DNA of 63,923 bases from Bacteroidales bacterium (GTDB lineage: Bacteria > Bacteroidota > Bacteroidia > Bacteroidales > F082). The number at the start of each line of letters is the position of its first letter. The stretch's first letter is position 1. Below are positions 63,819 to 63,923 of this stretch, piece after piece. Location of the stretch: positions 1 through 63,923 of the forward strand of contig JAKSMX010000015.1 in NCBI GenBank assembly GCA_024400305.1, written 5' to 3'. The notes beneath the pieces are model-generated. The model saw nothing but the letters and a program-made list of their open reading frames with translations. It did not search any database and was not told the DNA's origin. The translations under genes were made by a program, and so were the position numbers.

Positions 63819-63844
63819 CCCTCACACATACGCGCGTGAGGGCT
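63817..63844. terminator. Hairpin after the transposase
   Basis: AGCCCTCAC and GTGAGGGCT form a 9-bp perfect stem around a 10-base loop. It overlaps the transposase stop codon; only a short T-run follows. Confidence 0.7.
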
Positions 63845-63923
63845 TGGATAACAATTCCTTGTTTGAATTCATTGAACAACAATTGGTTCAAATCGACTTT
63901 TTATGTTTAGCGGACAACAATAA

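Larger units (their letters stand above)
62398..63923. mobile_element. IS4-family insertion sequence, reaching the window end
   Basis: Left end TTATTGGTGTCCGCTAAA (62398-62415) and right end (reverse complement of 63906-63923) TTATTGTTGTCCGCTAAA match at 17 of 18 bases, and the core TGTCCGCTAAA is perfect. The repeat may run beyond the window. A single transposase gene lies between. Hairpins with T-runs or strong stems lie on each side of the gene, a common IS feature that limits outside transcription. The target duplication cannot be read because the right flank is missing. Confidence 0.82.

Overview
The window comes from a Bacteroidota chromosome, most likely an anaerobic member of the Bacteroidales. 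It carries the core type IX secretion (T9SS) and gliding genes porP/sprF-gldK-gldL-gldM-gldN plus porW/sprE. Three proteins end in T9SS sorting tails. The promoters repeatedly show the Bacteroidota -7 element TAnnTTTGC, Shine-Dalgarno sites are weak or absent, and the gene set includes S46, S41, C25 and U32 peptidases and a bactofilin. Genus or species cannot be read from this sequence.

Layout. 1-11.1 kb: a tRNA-Glu at the edge, then a tightly packed leftward operon in transcription order C25 gingipain-like protease, holB, lnt, dus, a duplicated 5'-nucleotidase lipoprotein and a GT9 glycosyltransferase. 11.1-18 kb: a compound repeat, lysS, an Rpn-type nuclease with tandem C-terminal repeats, a metallo-beta-lactamase-fold hydrolase and a B12-dependent ribonucleotide reductase. 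18-26.2 kb: a secreted six-hairpin glycosidase, a secreted adhesin-like protein, recG and a secreted M28 peptidase, with a repeat and hairpin cluster in front of recG. 26.4-34.5 kb: leftward rpmF with its DUF177 partner, and a seven-gene operon porW-bactofilin-membrane protein-folE-BI-1-fabD-S41 protease. 34.7-45.4 kb: rightward dnaX, acyltransferase, LytM protein, rseP, then porP and the gldKLMN operon. 45.4-53.9 kb: a DEAD-box helicase, a beta-lactamase-like lipoprotein, a two-component pair whose kinase has no sensor, a structured RNA/attenuator candidate before pgi, a U32 peptidase and a PHP phosphatase. 54-63.9 kb: an ATPase-PrsW pair with a palindrome around its promoter, a dipeptidyl-peptidase, metF with a split metH, a small antitoxin-like gene and an IS4-family element that runs to the window end.

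How the genes fit together. Three encoded exoproteins (C25 protease, adhesin-like protein, M28 peptidase) are predicted cargo of the secretion machine encoded in the same window. Lnt can finish the lipoproteins PorW and PorK and the nucleotidase. Both clamp-loader subunits DnaX and HolB are present. Two B12-dependent enzymes, NrdJ and MetH, suggest reliance on cobalamin, but no cobalamin synthesis gene or cobalamin riboswitch was seen here. The many peptidases suggest, as an inference, a peptide-using lifestyle.

The least explained items are the structured RNA upstream of pgi, the ATPase-PrsW pair, the double nucleotidase, the compound repeat families and the IS element that appears to supply the end of the antitoxin-like gene. 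No CRISPR array, prophage or clear new multi-gene defence system was found.
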